NCBI GenBank assembly: GCA_018136815.1
Contig: CM030934.1
Location: 3,994,710 to 4,058,709, forward strand
Length of the DNA: 64,000 nt
Reading direction: 5' to 3'
Origin: Isochrysis galbana
Taxonomy: Eukaryota > Haptophyta > Isochrysidales > Isochrysidaceae
A program made the translations under genes and the position numbers. Shown piece by piece: positions 22,297-32,774 of the stretch (positions are counted from its first letter, which is position 1; the number at the start of each line of letters is the position of its first letter). Below the pieces are notes generated by a model. The model ran no database searches and was not told the DNA's origin. It was given only the letters and a program-made list of their open reading frames with translations.

Positions 22297-23973
22297 GTCT
22301 ACACAAGATACAAGCGCTCTATATAATACATAAAACAGATCTGATGAAAAGAGAAAGTGGGCAAAAAAGTACAAAGTACAGTAGCGAAAGTGGCCTCTAG
22401 GGGCCATCAGGAATCGAGCATCCGAGGGTTAGGGTTAGGGGTCCGGGCTAGGGTTGGAGGGTGGGCCCGCGAGGAAAAAATCACTGTCCGGGGTGAGGGT
22501 CCGGCCGGGATTCGATCGTGCCTCATGTCGCGCCTCCGAGGTCAGGCGATCGTACCAGCAGGGCACGGCAAGGGGTTTAGCGCAAATATGGTACTGCATG
22601 CTACTCAGATAAAAAATTTTAACAAATTTTTATGGGTCGCGGCGCGGCAAAGGAACGGAACTAGCGCTAACTCAAGACCGGACTCCCTGCCGCGGCAAGC
22701 GCAAGCACCCTTCCCCCTTATGCCACCCAGCTCTTCACTAGCTTTCTACCTGCGCTAGCTGTAGCGCCACTCCCTCCACACTCAAACAGCCCCCCACGCC
22801 AGGATCCTGTTCTGGTCTCGCAGGCAAGGGGGCCTAATGGGAGGGAGAGGAGCAACTCCTCAGAGAGGAGCTGTGGGGAAGGAGATGTCTGAGTGGGGGC
22901 GCTATACCCTTGCGCTAGGCATGGGCAGCGACGCCGCCTCAAGACATGTCCTCCCTCTTGTCTTGAGTCGAAATTATTGGTGCTTGAAAAAGAGGGCGAG
23001 GGGGGTTGTGCTTCTTGGGTTGTTGGTAGTTGGAAGAGGGAGTGGGAGAGGGATTCAGGTATTGGAAGAGGGCCCAAAGGGCCCTGAGTTGTAGGTGCTT
23101 GTGGCCCACAAGATTGGTGCGAAAAGTGGTGGGTCGTAAGGAGCTGTGGCTGTGGTGCGGCTGGGTGTGAGTGGAGGATGAACTGTAACATGAGATGTAA
23201 GGCCCGATTGGAGCATGGGGGGTGAACAATGGGGAGCCGGGGAAGCGTGCGGGGACGGGGCCGAAGACATGGGCGCACACTCAGCCATCACGGGGCGCAG
23301 CAGCACGAGAACGGGGACGGAGGACGGACGAGGGGGCACAGGGAGCAGGGAGCGCTCGAGCGATGGCGCAAAGCGTAGTCAAGACACAGAGGGGAAAACG
23401 TCACGCGCGGGGGGAAGGAAATCGCGCGGGAAAGAAATAGACAAAGGGGTAGCGTTGCGCACTGCGCACTTCCAGGGTTGCTGGAGTGCTACAGCCTCCG
23501 CAAGCTATTCCGCTATTTTCCGCTCTACCGTTATAACCGCGATGGTAAATCATCCATCTTCGTTCTTATGTCTATCTCTACGTCTACGACGGCTCCACGC
23601 TTCTATCAATCACTACACTTCACTCAATATTGGTCTACCATTATATCCACGTGGCCAAGCAGCTTCTACAGGCTTCTTTCTACTCGGAATATGAATATGC
23701 TCTAGCTCTGGACTGATCACCCAGGCATGGAGATCAAGGGAGTAGTAAGCACGTGTCGATGATGACCAAGGAAGTAGCGAGCATCTTGCTTGCTAAAGTA
23801 CACCCTCAAGAACCTCAAGCATCTAGGCTTTGTAAGTCTAACACCTCTGTAAGCTTCTAGACTTTTTAAGTCTACCAGCTACTCTATGGCTAAGCTACGA
23901 AAAGCTATAGGTAAAGTGCACGCCGCTGTGCTCGCGTTGAGACGCTATTCGCCGATGAATCTTGTAGGATCTT
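22297..23973. other. Intergenic
   Basis: Two or three TTAGGG units sit in GGGTTAGGGTTAGGGG at about 22427; too few for a telomere tract. The minus strand of 22718-23278 is an open but Pro/Ser-rich frame without domain likeness and is not called. Towards 23830-23880 short repeats TAAGTCTA-like occur. Confidence 0.4.
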
Positions 23974-23981
23974 CACTAAGC

Positions 23982-24858
23982 TAAGACTGTGAATAGGTTT
24001 CATTTGGAGCTATCTAGATATTAGGTTTGGGCGTTTTTTGCTATCTAGATAGATATAGATAGTGCCCTTCGGCTATCTAGATAGATACAGATAGTGCTTC
24101 TGCCAAACCTATTATCAGTATTATCAGTATTATCTAGATAGTTGGAATATTAAAAAAAGGTCTGGGCGCCTCGGGATCCGCCAGCGGCTCCCGAGGCTTT
24201 CGAACCCATGACCCCGAGGCCGCCGCGCACTGCGCACTAGCACTAGGCCATGAGCCCAGGTCGCAGGTGCTTTTAGAGGGCCATTCAACACTTCTATACA
24301 TGTGCTTTTGTGTATTTTGTTTTTTGTTCGGTTGAAAATGTTTTTTTGTTCGGGAGAAAGAGGCGGCAGAAAAAGTTGCCGTCGGGCAGGGCCAGTGGAG
24401 GGAGATGGGGGGGCGGAAGCGAGGAGTCCCTCAGGCCATGCCCAATTTGTCCAAGATGGCCCGCCAATATTTGGGCCGACCGGCCTCATCTGCGGGCGTT
24501 GAGCGCGCTTTCTCGCCTGCACGACGATGCTAAGGCATCCCAGTCTGATTTTACCTTGGAGCACTGCCTCCTTGCCAGCAAGAATTGTGAGTGAGAGAGA
24601 TCGTGAGTGTGAGGGCTGTAAGTCTTGCGTGCGCTATCCCTTGTAGCGGCATCCTCTGTACCGCCCCACACCGTAGCACGCACTCTGGCCTTTGTGGCTT
24701 TGCGGGACCTATTAATAGCTTATTAATAGGTTTGGCGCCCACAGCTATCTAGATAGATACAGATAGTGCCCTAGCGCTATCTAGATAGATATAGATAGTG
24801 CTTTTTGAAAGTAGATAGCCTAATATCTAGATATTAGGCTAACATGTTCACAGCCCTA
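23982..24858 (+). mobile_element. hAT-family DNA transposon derivative, copy 1 (non-autonomous)
   Basis: An 8-bp duplication CACTAAGC flanks the element at 23974-23981 and 24859-24866. The ends are TAAGACTGTGAA and TTCACAGCCCTA, an imperfect inverted pair. The interior contains many TATCTAGATAGATA palindromes near both ends and, at about 24439-24594, the hAT dimerisation end of a transposase: MARQYLGRPASSAGVERAFS is read at the DNA level. It has lost about 12 bp compared with copy 2. The catalytic core is missing, so it could move only with help. Confidence 0.85.
24152..24262 (-). repeat. tRNA-derived SINE-like unit inside hAT copy 1
   Basis: Read on the minus strand, GGCCTAGTGCTAGTGC resembles an A box and GGGTTCGAAAGCC a B box of a pol III promoter at the right spacing. 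A T7 run follows at 24157-24151, as a pol III terminator. GGCTC and GAGCC at the ends could pair like an acceptor stem. The same unit lies in hAT copy 2 at 26470-26584, so it inserted before the hAT copies separated. No functional tRNA cloverleaf could be drawn. Confidence 0.6.
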
Positions 24859-24866
24859 CACTAAGC

Positions 24867-25354
24867 ATGGATGAATCCCTTTCGCGCCTTTTCTGTGTGC
24901 AATCCTTCTCTAGGACGACGAGTTCTCTTCTGGCCAATTGGTTCCTTCTTTGCTCTCTCTGTTGACCCACCGTGGCTTTCGCTCCCGTGTTTATTACGTG
25001 TTGCCCTTGTTTGTGTTAGAAAGTGGTGTGGCGTGTCTTCGTACGCACCCAGCAGCCGTCGCAGCGCTCTGCGATCGAAGCCGTACCGTGACCCCTCGTA
25101 CCCTTGAGCCCCTACTGCCTTGTGTGTGGTCTCTCGCTAGAAATCACCCACTAGAGATTGATTCAATCTGTTTCTATGGACCCATCACCGCCCTCTGCAC
25201 CGCAAAATTCGCCCTCGCCGCCGCGCGCGGACCCCGTCACCACTGCACCCGTGCCCAAGCCTTCCCAAGTATCTTCACCCGCTACCCAAGTCGATAGGCC
25301 GCCTACGGACGCGTGGGTTGCCAAGGATGGAGTCTCAGGAGCCTTACCCGGTAC
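24867..25354 (+). other. Spacer between hAT copies, short ORF interrupted by hAT copy 2
   Basis: A plus ORF from ATG 25176 (MDPSPPSAPQNSPSPPRADP) is cut by the hAT insertion at 25363. After removal of the insertion it would stop within ten codons. The Pro/Ser start resembles algal gag N-termini, but this is weak. Confidence 0.35.
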
Positions 25355-25535
25355 CCGGATCCTAAGACTGTGAATAGGTTTCATTTGGAGCTATCTAGAT
25401 ATTAGGTTTGGGCGTTTTTTGCTATCTAGATAGATATAGATAGTGCCCTTCGGCTATCTAGATAGATACAGATAGTGCTTCTACCAAACCTATTATCAGT
25501 ATTATCAGTATTATCTAGATAGTTGGAATATTAAA

Positions 25536-26459
25536 TAATAATAATAAAACAACTGAGCGTTAGTACCACTACTCCCACTAGCCCGGTACTATCACGACAC
25601 CCCTCAGCGCACCTGCCCGCACGCCTTGAAGTGATGGCACAGACACATACACATATGCATCCCTTCAAATCTCCCCCCTCGCAAACCCCCGGCTCCCATT
25701 CTAACTCCCCACAAGTTACAATGAGGGAAAACCCATTGAGGCGGACCGGTCGACGCCGGCCGACTCTCCGGGAAAAAACACCGGGGGGGGGGGAGGGACC
25801 TCTCGTCGTGAAGCAGAACGGCCCTTACAGCTCGCGCCGCGAGCAGTCCTCGAAGAAATAAATGACTGCGCCCCCCGATACCTGCCACAGGGACGTCTTG
25901 AGCCACTCCCTTCTTCTCGCCCCTCCTGTCGCCAGCCGCCCCCCTTCGCCCGTTTGCTAACGCAAACGGGGCCCGTTTCTTACCGCACTCCATCGGGGGG
26001 GGCGCAAATTCCCCCCTCTCCCTCTCTCCATTCTCCTCCGCCCCTCTCCCTGCGGCGCGTCGCCATGCGGCGCGCCACGGCCTGCTCTCAGAGGGCCTTT
26101 GGGGGCTCCCAGAGGGCCAGCAAGGGCAGCTCAGGGGGCAGTGGAGGCTGGGGCTCAGCCCCTGGCCCCCCCTGCCTCTCCCACGCTTGCCACGCTGACC
26201 ATTGGAGCCTCCCAGTGGCCTCTGTATGCCTGGCGACCAGGGGGGGGGGGGAGTCAGCTCGAGGGCAGGCCCATGCTGGGCGTGGGAGTGCGAGTCTCGG
26301 CCCGCGCCCACTAGGGGTCTGGGCCAGAGTGTTGATTGCCCAGCCCCTGCCAAAGGGCAGGGGCTGGGGTTGATTGTACGGGCCCACCCCGGGGGGTGTC
26401 CGCGATGGAGAGAGGGGGGCGCGAGGCCCCCATTGACCCCCACTTATAAAAGTAGGTTG
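25536..26459 (-). mobile_element. Retroposon (LINE- or SINE-like) nested in hAT copy 2
   Basis: The insert is flanked by a 16-bp duplication, TAGTTGGAATATTAAA (25520-25535 and 26460-26475). Its left end carries a TAA-repeat tail, so the element reads on the minus strand with a TTA-type 3' tail. Its 5' end ACAACCTACTTTTATAAG is followed by the GGGGGCCTCGCGCCCCC hairpin. The 3' part, TTAGTACCACTAC...CACTAGCCCGGTA, recurs at about 31074-31110. No reverse transcriptase is present. A hairpin CCCGTTTGC-TAAC-GCAAACGGG lies at about 25947. Confidence 0.75.
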
Positions 26460-26469
26460 TAGTTGGAAT

Positions 26470-26584
26470 ATTAAAAAAAGGTCTGGGCGCCTCGGGATCC
26501 GCCAGCGGCTCCCGAGGCTTTCGAACCCATGACCCCGAGGCCGCCGCGCACTGCGCACTAGCACTAGGCCATGAGCCTAGGTCG
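26470..26584 (-). repeat. tRNA-derived SINE-like unit inside hAT copy 2
   Basis: This is the near-identical partner of 24152-24262, with the same A-box and B-box sequences and T run. Confidence 0.6.
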
Positions 26585-27198
26585 CAGGTGCTTTTAGAGG
26601 GCCATTCAACACCTCTATACATGTGTTTTTGTGTATTTTGTTTTATGTTCGGTTGAAAATGTTTTTTTGTTCGGGAGAAAGAGGGGGGAGGAAAAGGTGC
26701 CGTCGGGCGGGGCCAGTGGAGGGAGATGGGGGGGCGGAAGCGAGGAGTCCCTCAGGCCATGCCCAATTTGTCCAAGATGGCCCGCCAATATTTGGGCCGA
26801 CCGGCCTCATCTGCGGGCGTTGAGCGCGCTTTCTCGCATGCGGGGCGCCTGCACGACGATGCTAAGGCATCCCAGTCTGATTTTACCTTGGAGCACTGCC
26901 TCCTTGCCAGCAAGAATTGTGAGTGAGAGAGATCGTGAGTGTGAGGGCTGTAAGTCTTGCGTGCGCTATCCCTTGTAGCGGCATCCTCTGTACCGCCCCA
27001 CACCGTAGCACGCACTCTGGCCTTTGTGGCTTTGCGGGACCTATTAATAGCTTATTAATAGGTTTGGCGCCCACAGCTATCTAGATAGATACAGATAGTG
27101 CCCTAGCGCTATCTAGATAGATATAGATAGTGCTTTTTGAAAGTAGATAGCCTAATATCTAGATATTAGGCTAACATGTTCACAGCCCTACCGGATCC

Positions 27199-27960
27199 TG
27201 GGAACAGTCCATCTCCACAGCGTGTAGGAAGCACAGTGCAGCCTGCGTGTGGGAAGCACAGGGAGGGGGGGGGTATGTAAATATACTACTATGTATATAC
27301 ATATATGACCCGCTGTTTTCGGTACTATGTTTCACTGTGTTTCGTGTTTCTTAAAAAAATCAAAAACAGCTGTTTTTGCTGTTGCTGTGTTTCTAGACCT
27401 AATAACCCACTGTGTTTAACATCTAGGATGAATACCGAACGAAAGAGAATTCTAATTCTAACCAACGAGCGTCGATTCGCGGATGCGACACCCTCGTCCC
27501 TCGTCCCCTCGTGAGGCCCTCGTCCCCTGGTGCCTCGTGCCTCGTGCATGGGGTGCCTCGTGCTCGTGCCTCGTGCCACGAGCTTGTGCCTCGTGCAGGG
27601 GCTCTTGTATAGTCTACAGTCTGCAGTCTCCTCCTCCCTCCCTCTCCACTCTCCACCGGCGTCACTCCGCCTCAGAGTCGGACTCTCCGACTCTTCCCAC
27701 CCCCCGCCCTTCTCTCGTCACCGGTATTATTTTGGCCGCTTCCTGCGTCGCTTCCAATATGAGTAGAGTAGTAGTTAGTAAGTAGTAAGCTACCGTACTA
27801 GCGAGCTCCTACTCTTGGTGAGTGTGTTCGTATATTTTTGTATTTTTATCGAAGAGCTTGAACAAAAGTGGAGAGAGATCATCAGCAGACGTTTGTGAAA
27901 CCTTCCAACCAACCGGTAAAGAAATGACAAGGAACAGCCGAGGAAGATGGCAAGAGATCG
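27199..27960. other. Intergenic with CCTCGTGC minisatellite
   Basis: At 27490-27600 the motif GTGCCTCGTGC and near copies are repeated about ten times. The rest is AT-rich (27270-27460) or pyrimidine-rich and holds no recognisable gene. Confidence 0.5.
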
Positions 27961-27967
27961 CGGCACA

Positions 27968-28003
27968 GAGAGAGGGAGGGAGAGAGGGAGGGAGGGAGGG
28001 GGG

Positions 28004-28062
<59 letters not shown>

Positions 28063-28130
28063 AGAAGAAGAAGGAAGAGAGAGAGAGGGAGAGAGAGAGG
28101 GAGGGAGGGAGAGAGGGAGGGAGAGAGAAC
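27968..28130 (+). repeat. (GA)n tract in the 5' leader of the metalloprotease gene
   Basis: About 160 bp of GAGA with GGGAGG and GAAGAAG interruptions end about 40 bp before the ATG at 28173. Because it contains no stop in one frame, a naive ORF call would wrongly extend the protein upstream. Confidence 0.9.
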
Positions 28131-28172
28131 GAGCGAGGCAAGAGGGCGGAGGAGGAGAAAAGGCAGAGAGCA

Positions 28173-30995
28173 ATGCTGGCCGCGCTGTCGGCTGCGGCTC
28201 TGCTCTCCTCGGCTCCCTCGCCATCGTTCTGCTCGTCTCGGCTGTCGAGGCTGCGCTCGCTTGTCTCGGCGCGCGACTTGCCCGCGGCCTTCGCCCTCTC
28301 CTCTGCGCTGGAGAGGCCACACCCCTTTTCCTCTTTCTCTTCGGCTGGCTCTCTCTTCTCTGAGAGCGAGAGAGACAGGGGGAGAGGGAGGGAGGGAGAG
28401 AGAGAGAGGGAGGGAGAGAAAGAGGAGAGAGGACCAGAAGGGCAGGGAGAGGGAGTTGGAGAGGGAGAGGGAGAGGGAGAAGAGAGAGGGGGTGGAGGAG
28501 GAGGAGGAGAGAGGGGAAAAAGAGAGCGAGGAGGAGAAGGTGATGGAGCGGAGGACAGGGGAGGGGAAAGCGAGGAAGGAGACGGCGAGCTCTCACTCTG
28601 GCCTGCCGATTGCCTGGCTGACGTACCGTACGAGGGGCTCGCGTCCATCGTGCACCTCTCCGACGGCACGCTCACCATCAGCACACTTGAGTCGCCGTTC
28701 ATGAGGCTCAATATCCTATCGCTCAGCCGGTGGACACTCCTCACCTCGGCCGAGGCCCTTTGGGCGCGGGGATTCGCGCTCGACGGGGTCTTTGTGCTCG
28801 AGTCGCACGACCCGATGCGGCCGGGCGGCACCGGCGGCGACGGGCAGAGGAGCACGCCTGCCACCTACTCGCGCGGCGCCAAGACCATTGTTGTCGTGCC
28901 TGTCTGCGCGGGCGACCTGGACGCCACGGGGTGCGCCGCCGCCTTCAGTTCCAACTGGGTGGCCAACCAGTATGCCGGCGACGTGGTTGCTTACCTGACC
29001 GACGTTCTCGCGCATGCCAACGCGCGGCTTGACCAGCTCTCTTGGGGCCAGCTCTCGCTTGAGCCGACGGTGCTGCAGCCGGTGCCACTCAACGGCACGA
29101 CACAGACCGATTTTTGCAGCGCGGTACGGGGCAATGCGCTCGGATACAGCTCGACCAACGCCGACCCAGATGCGCTCGACACGCGCGCCTTTGTCCAAAC
29201 GCGCCATCTGCTCGGCGCCGACCCGCTCGCGCGCTTCGACTTCTACGCGATCATCATCCCGCGCTGCGACAACCTCAGATGGTCCGGCATCGCCTTCATC
29301 GGCCAGCCGGGCCTTGTGCTCAACTTGTACGCCTACTCGCTCGACCCTGCTTTCGTGCACGAGTTTGGACATAACCTGGGGCTTAACCACGGCGCCTCGC
29401 TCGAGTCGATGCAGCGTGGTCGCGCCATTTTTGAGACAGCCTTCCTTGATGACAGCTCGTTTCCTAGCCCCGAAGGGTTCCGGCCGAGCGGCTCGCCGCT
29501 CACACTGATGGGCAGCGGCACCGCGGCCACAGCCCATTTCATGCTGCCTGGCAAACTCATTCTCAACTGGCTTGACGACTCAATGGTCGCTAGGGTCGAC
29601 CCCTGGGCCGGATGCGAGCCGTGCGGGCCGTACTACCTGCAGCCGACCGATATCGGCGCCGCGGTCATGGGCGACGGCGAGCCAAGGCTCGGCGTGCGAA
29701 TCGCGACAGGCTTCGGCGGCCGCTACTTTTGGGTAGAACACCGCCGGCTGCTGAACGGCGGGATGCCAACGGTGGTCGTTTCATCGGCTTCGTACCGGCT
29801 CGACAGGGGCCGCGGCGGCGTGGTCGGTACCACGCTCGCCATCGATGCGACTGGAAACAATGGCACTGTACGCCCTTACCTGGGCGCCGGCGACACAATG
29901 GAGATCGACGTCTCAGCCAACAGCACGGCGCGCTGGCTTTCCGTCGCGGTCGGCACGTTCCGAGACGGCCTCTTTGAGGTGACCCTTCACTCGGGGCGCC
30001 TCGCCAGCCTGGTACCACCCTCGCCGCTCCCTCTCCCTTCGCAGCCTCAGCTGACTTCGCAGCCGCCGCCCTCACCCTCGCTGCCGCTACATCCCTCGCA
30101 GCCGCCCTCACAACGCCCTCTACTCCCCCCGCCGCCTGCAACAACCCCGCCATCCGTTCGGCCACAGTCCGTACCCCTTTCGCCCACCGCTGCGAACCTC
30201 GTCGCGGTCGTTAGGGAATACATGTCTGTTTTGTCCTATGTGCAAGCCGGAGAGGTCGCTGATGTCGACGGTGACCAGCTGCAGCGTCTTGTCGGCGTGT
30301 TCGCCTCCGCAGCCAATGTGACCGTCGACACCGTCTCCATAACAGTCGCGAGCGCAAGCGTCGCGGTCGACGTGCTCATCAAGTCGTCGAGCGCCGCCGC
30401 CGCTGTCAATGTGCGCGCCGCTCTTGCGCCCATCGCGAGGAGCGCCCAAACCCTCCAGACCTTCTTGTCAAGCCGTGGCATAAACGCAACCGTCGAGGCC
30501 GATCCCATGGTCGAGGCCCGTGGGCCCTCGGCCGATGAGCCACCGCCAAGCAACACCTTGCTGATCAGCCTCATTGTAGGCGGCTTACTATTGATCTCCT
30601 TCTGCGCCCTCTCCTTCATGTTGTGCGCGTGCCACTGCAGTGTGCGCCGGCGCATGCGGCGGCTTGCGCAAACGACGCACCCGGTGCTAGCCGAAGGTTT
30701 GTCCCCGCGGCTCAGACCTCGGGTGCTGCACCCGTCGTGCGCGCCGAGCGGACGCACGTCGGCGAATAGCCTCTCGGTCGGGTGGGAGCAACTTAAATCG
30801 CCAACGATGGACCATCAACGAGATAGTTCAGGTCGTTTTGTCAAGGGCGCAGGGCCCTCTAACTCGCTGGGCAATGTGCGGCACGAGGGCTTGCGCCGAC
30901 AGCGCACGATGCAGCCGTCTCCCTCCCTTCCCCCACCCGCACATCTCCCCAAGCCGACTAGAGGTGTGGTCGCAGCTAGTGCAGAACGCGTCTGA
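28173..30995 (+). CDS. Gametolysin-like (peptidase family M11) zinc metalloprotease, membrane anchored
   Basis: This is one exon of 940 residues from ATG 28173 (MLAALSAAALLSSAP, a signal-like start). Residues about 60-145 are an acidic REGE/GEGE stretch encoded by GA repeat DNA. The catalytic part includes TIVVVPVCAGDLDATGCAAA and the zinc site HEFGHNLGLNH (396-406), matching HExxHxxxxxH with Glu as base; MGSG (about 447) may be the Met-turn. A Pro-rich linker lies at about 613-670 and a helix-strand domain (ANLVAVVREYMSVLSYVQAG onward) at about 675-780. A membrane helix at 794-820 (LLISLIVGGLLLISFCALSF) precedes a basic cytosolic tail of about 120 residues. In Chlamydomonas gametolysin degrades cell-wall glycoprotein; here an ectoenzyme acting on surface proteins is inferred. 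Confidence 0.85.
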   Translation: MLAALSAAALLSSAPSPSFCSSRLSRLRSLVSARDLPAAFALSSALERPHPFSSFSSAGSLFSESERDRGRGREGEREREGEKEERGPEGQGEGVGEGEGEGEERGGGGGGGERGKRERGGEGDGAEDRGGESEEGDGELSLWPADCLADVPYEGLASIVHLSDGTLTISTLESPFMRLNILSLSRWTLLTSAEALWARGFALDGVFVLESHDPMRPGGTGGDGQRSTPATYSRGAKTIVVVPVCAGDLDATGCAAAFSSNWVANQYAGDVVAYLTDVLAHANARLDQLSWGQLSLEPTVLQPVPLNGTTQTDFCSAVRGNALGYSSTNADPDALDTRAFVQTRHLLGADPLARFDFYAIIIPRCDNLRWSGIAFIGQPGLVLNLYAYSLDPAFVHEFGHNLGLNHGASLESMQRGRAIFETAFLDDSSFPSPEGFRPSGSPLTLMGSGTAATAHFMLPGKLILNWLDDSMVARVDPWAGCEPCGPYYLQPTDIGAAVMGDGEPRLGVRIATGFGGRYFWVEHRRLLNGGMPTVVVSSASYRLDRGRGGVVGTTLAIDATGNNGTVRPYLGAGDTMEIDVSANSTARWLSVAVGTFRDGLFEVTLHSGRLASLVPPSPLPLPSQPQLTSQPPPSPSLPLHPSQPPSQRPLLPPPPATTPPSVRPQSVPLSPTAANLVAVVREYMSVLSYVQAGEVADVDGDQLQRLVGVFASAANVTVDTVSITVASASVAVDVLIKSSSAAAAVNVRAALAPIARSAQTLQTFLSSRGINATVEADPMVEARGPSADEPPPSNTLLISLIVGGLLLISFCALSFMLCACHCSVRRRMRRLAQTTHPVLAEGLSPRLRPRVLHPSCAPSGRTSANSLSVGWEQLKSPTMDHQRDSSGRFVKGAGPSNSLGNVRHEGLRRQRTMQPSPSLPPPAHLPKPTRGVVAASAERV

Positions 30996-31069
30996 AGACG
31001 GTGAGAGGCCATCTCCGCCGGCGGCAGTAGACTGCCGGGCAGCTAATTCTCAGCGCGCTTGACTCTGGT

Positions 31070-31462
31070 CCAACGTTAGTACCACTACCCGCATTAGCCC
31101 GGTACAATCACGACACCCTTCAGCGCACTTGCCCGTACACCTTGACGTGTGTTGGTGCCATAGGACACATACACATACACATAAAGCTGCGGCCAACGCG
31201 GGCCAGGGCGTGCGATCTGTGCCCAGCTCTCAAGGAAAGTCTGGGCTGCCTGGGTGTACACATACATACACATGAAGCTGCGGCCAGGGCGTGCGATCTG
31301 TGCCCAGCTCTCAGGGAGAGTCTGGGCTGCCTGGGTGAGCCCCCCCTATATGCCAAGAAGTAGCGCAGGGGGGTGGATGGTTCTCGACCCCCATGAGGGG
31401 AGTCGAGAGAGTGGGGGGGGCGCGAGGCCCCCTTTCATGGCGACCAATCATAAGATTAGTTG
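31070..31462 (+). mobile_element. Dispersed GC-hairpin retroposon copy
   Basis: It starts like the tail part of the 25536 element (TTAGTACCACTAC), contains the block GCGTGCGATCTGTGCCCAGC (a shorter version twice, 31207 and 31289) and ends with the GGGGGCGCGAGGCCCCC core followed by CGACCAATCATAAGATTAGT. The last block is shared with 32796, 46149 and 50104. Confidence 0.7.
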
Positions 31463-32520
31463 TAGCGGGCGGTCAAACAGGGCTTTTTAAGTACTAATAT
31501 TGGGGGGGGTCGACATTTTTGACCGTGAGCGGAAAGCCCCGGCGAAAGCGGCTCGGAGGGTCTCCCCGCCTTTTCAGAATCCTCGTCCGAAAAGACGGTG
31601 CGAAGTCCCGTCGGAACCCCCCCCCCTTGCACACGCTCTGGCGGCTCACACGAGCCGAACTAGACGTCGCTCCCACTGAGAGATGTGTTTCTTTAGTCTA
31701 AAAGGTGCCTACACACTTATTAAATTAGGGGTCCGAGGCCCCATATTGCCAATAATGCAAATTTCAAACCCTGGTGCCCCAGCGATGACGTCCGCGCATG
31801 CACATACGCACCACACACAGCTCGCACACGGTCCATTCGGCTGTCACAGGATGCTCCTTGACTGTCCCGACCCTCGCCCCGCAGGATTCGCCCGGGCTCG
31901 CGATTGACGAGGAGCTGGAGCACCAGGACGCCATGGCGCTCGATGCTGCTCGCTGGTCGACAAAAGTTTGTTGGCCGCTGGCGGCGGGACAGGTGCGCTG
32001 CCGATCGCGCCCGCTCTGGCGCAGGTCGACCAGGCCCGTACCTACAATGCCTTTGCCGCCCCAAACATCAAGTTCCCGACTCGTCTTTCGACGCTGTGAG
32101 GCAGGAAGAACACCTACCGCCAATGCTCAACCAGAGCATCGGCGGCAGGTGTTCTATCTCTCTATGTTTTCGTCGGCTCCTCGGATTTTCACGTGCATCA
32201 TAGGGCATTGCTGCCGCTGCGTCGAACAACGGATGCACTTTCGCAAGCGAGTTGATGGGCACGTCAAATGGGTCCATCGACTCACTCGATCACAATGGAA
32301 TGGGCTCACCAAGCAGCAGAAGAAGGAAAGAGGCCCTCTCGGGACGATCCCTCATGCCGAGCCAAGGCGACGTCGCCGTTCTCGTCGCGTACGTGGTGCT
32401 GTTCGGCCTCCCCTTCGGAGTGTTCGCGGGGGGGGGGGGCTCATGGTAGGGTGAGACTCCCCGCGGGAGGGGAAGAAACCGGAGGGAGGGAAAGGAGACC
32501 AAATGAAGGCAAGCCGCCTA
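31463..32520. other. Intergenic with near-perfect hairpin
   Basis: GCGGTCAAACAGGGCTTTT at about 31470 recurs at about 51835. Two 22-bp arms at 32107-32128 and 32134-32155 (AGAACACCTACCGCCAATGC start; 20 of 22 pairs) form a hairpin with a 5-nt loop. No gene was recognised. Confidence 0.5.
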
Positions 32521-32774
32521 AAGAGTTCTTCGTAGGTCTAACAATCTCTTACAATCCAACACACTAGGGCCGCTAGGAGCGCCTCGCCGCCCCACCGCCC
32601 TTCGTTCGCCGTTCGTCCCCCGTCCAAAACTCAAATGAAGTTGCCCGATACCATCCAGAATTTCATTCACCCGACTCCCGGCGGGAAGGAGGGCCAAAGC
32701 GCCGCGCTAGCCGCCGGTGCCGCTCGCGACGGAGTGGCTCAGAGCCCTCCGGTAGCGCTCGACTCGACATCCGC
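32521..32774 (+). pseudogene. Truncated copy of the large retroelement: leader end and gag start
   Basis: It aligns with 53481-53730 at about 90% identity: AGAGTTCTT-GTAGGTCTAACA, ACACTAGGGCCGCTAGGAGC, then the gag ATG (MKLPDTIQNFIHPTPGG here, MGLPDPVQNFIHPTPGG there). It breaks at CTCGACTCGACA. The conserved ATG supports 53594 as the gag start. Confidence 0.85.

Larger units (their letters stand above)
25363..27190 (+). mobile_element. hAT-family DNA transposon derivative, copy 2, carrying a nested retroposon
   Basis: An 8-bp duplication CCGGATCC flanks it (25355-25362 and 27191-27198). The terminal sequences are as in copy 1. Without the nested insert at 25536-26459 it is about 890 bp and over 95% identical to copy 1. 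The transposase end at 26759-26926 is complete here: PASSAGVERAFSHAGRLHDD, the hAT C-terminal 'SERxFSxAG' block. Confidence 0.9.

Noticed and set aside
22425-22445. Telomere-like TTAGGG units
   Set aside because: Only two to three units; not enough for an interstitial telomere tract.
22718-23278. 186-codon minus ORF
   Set aside because: Composition is Pro/Ser/Leu low complexity in GC-biased DNA and no homologue-like motif is seen.
27822-28172. Upstream extension of the metalloprotease ORF through the GA tract
   Set aside because: The extra codons are pure repeat (REREREK) and the ATG at 28173 begins a signal-like sequence; the tract is more likely 5' UTR.
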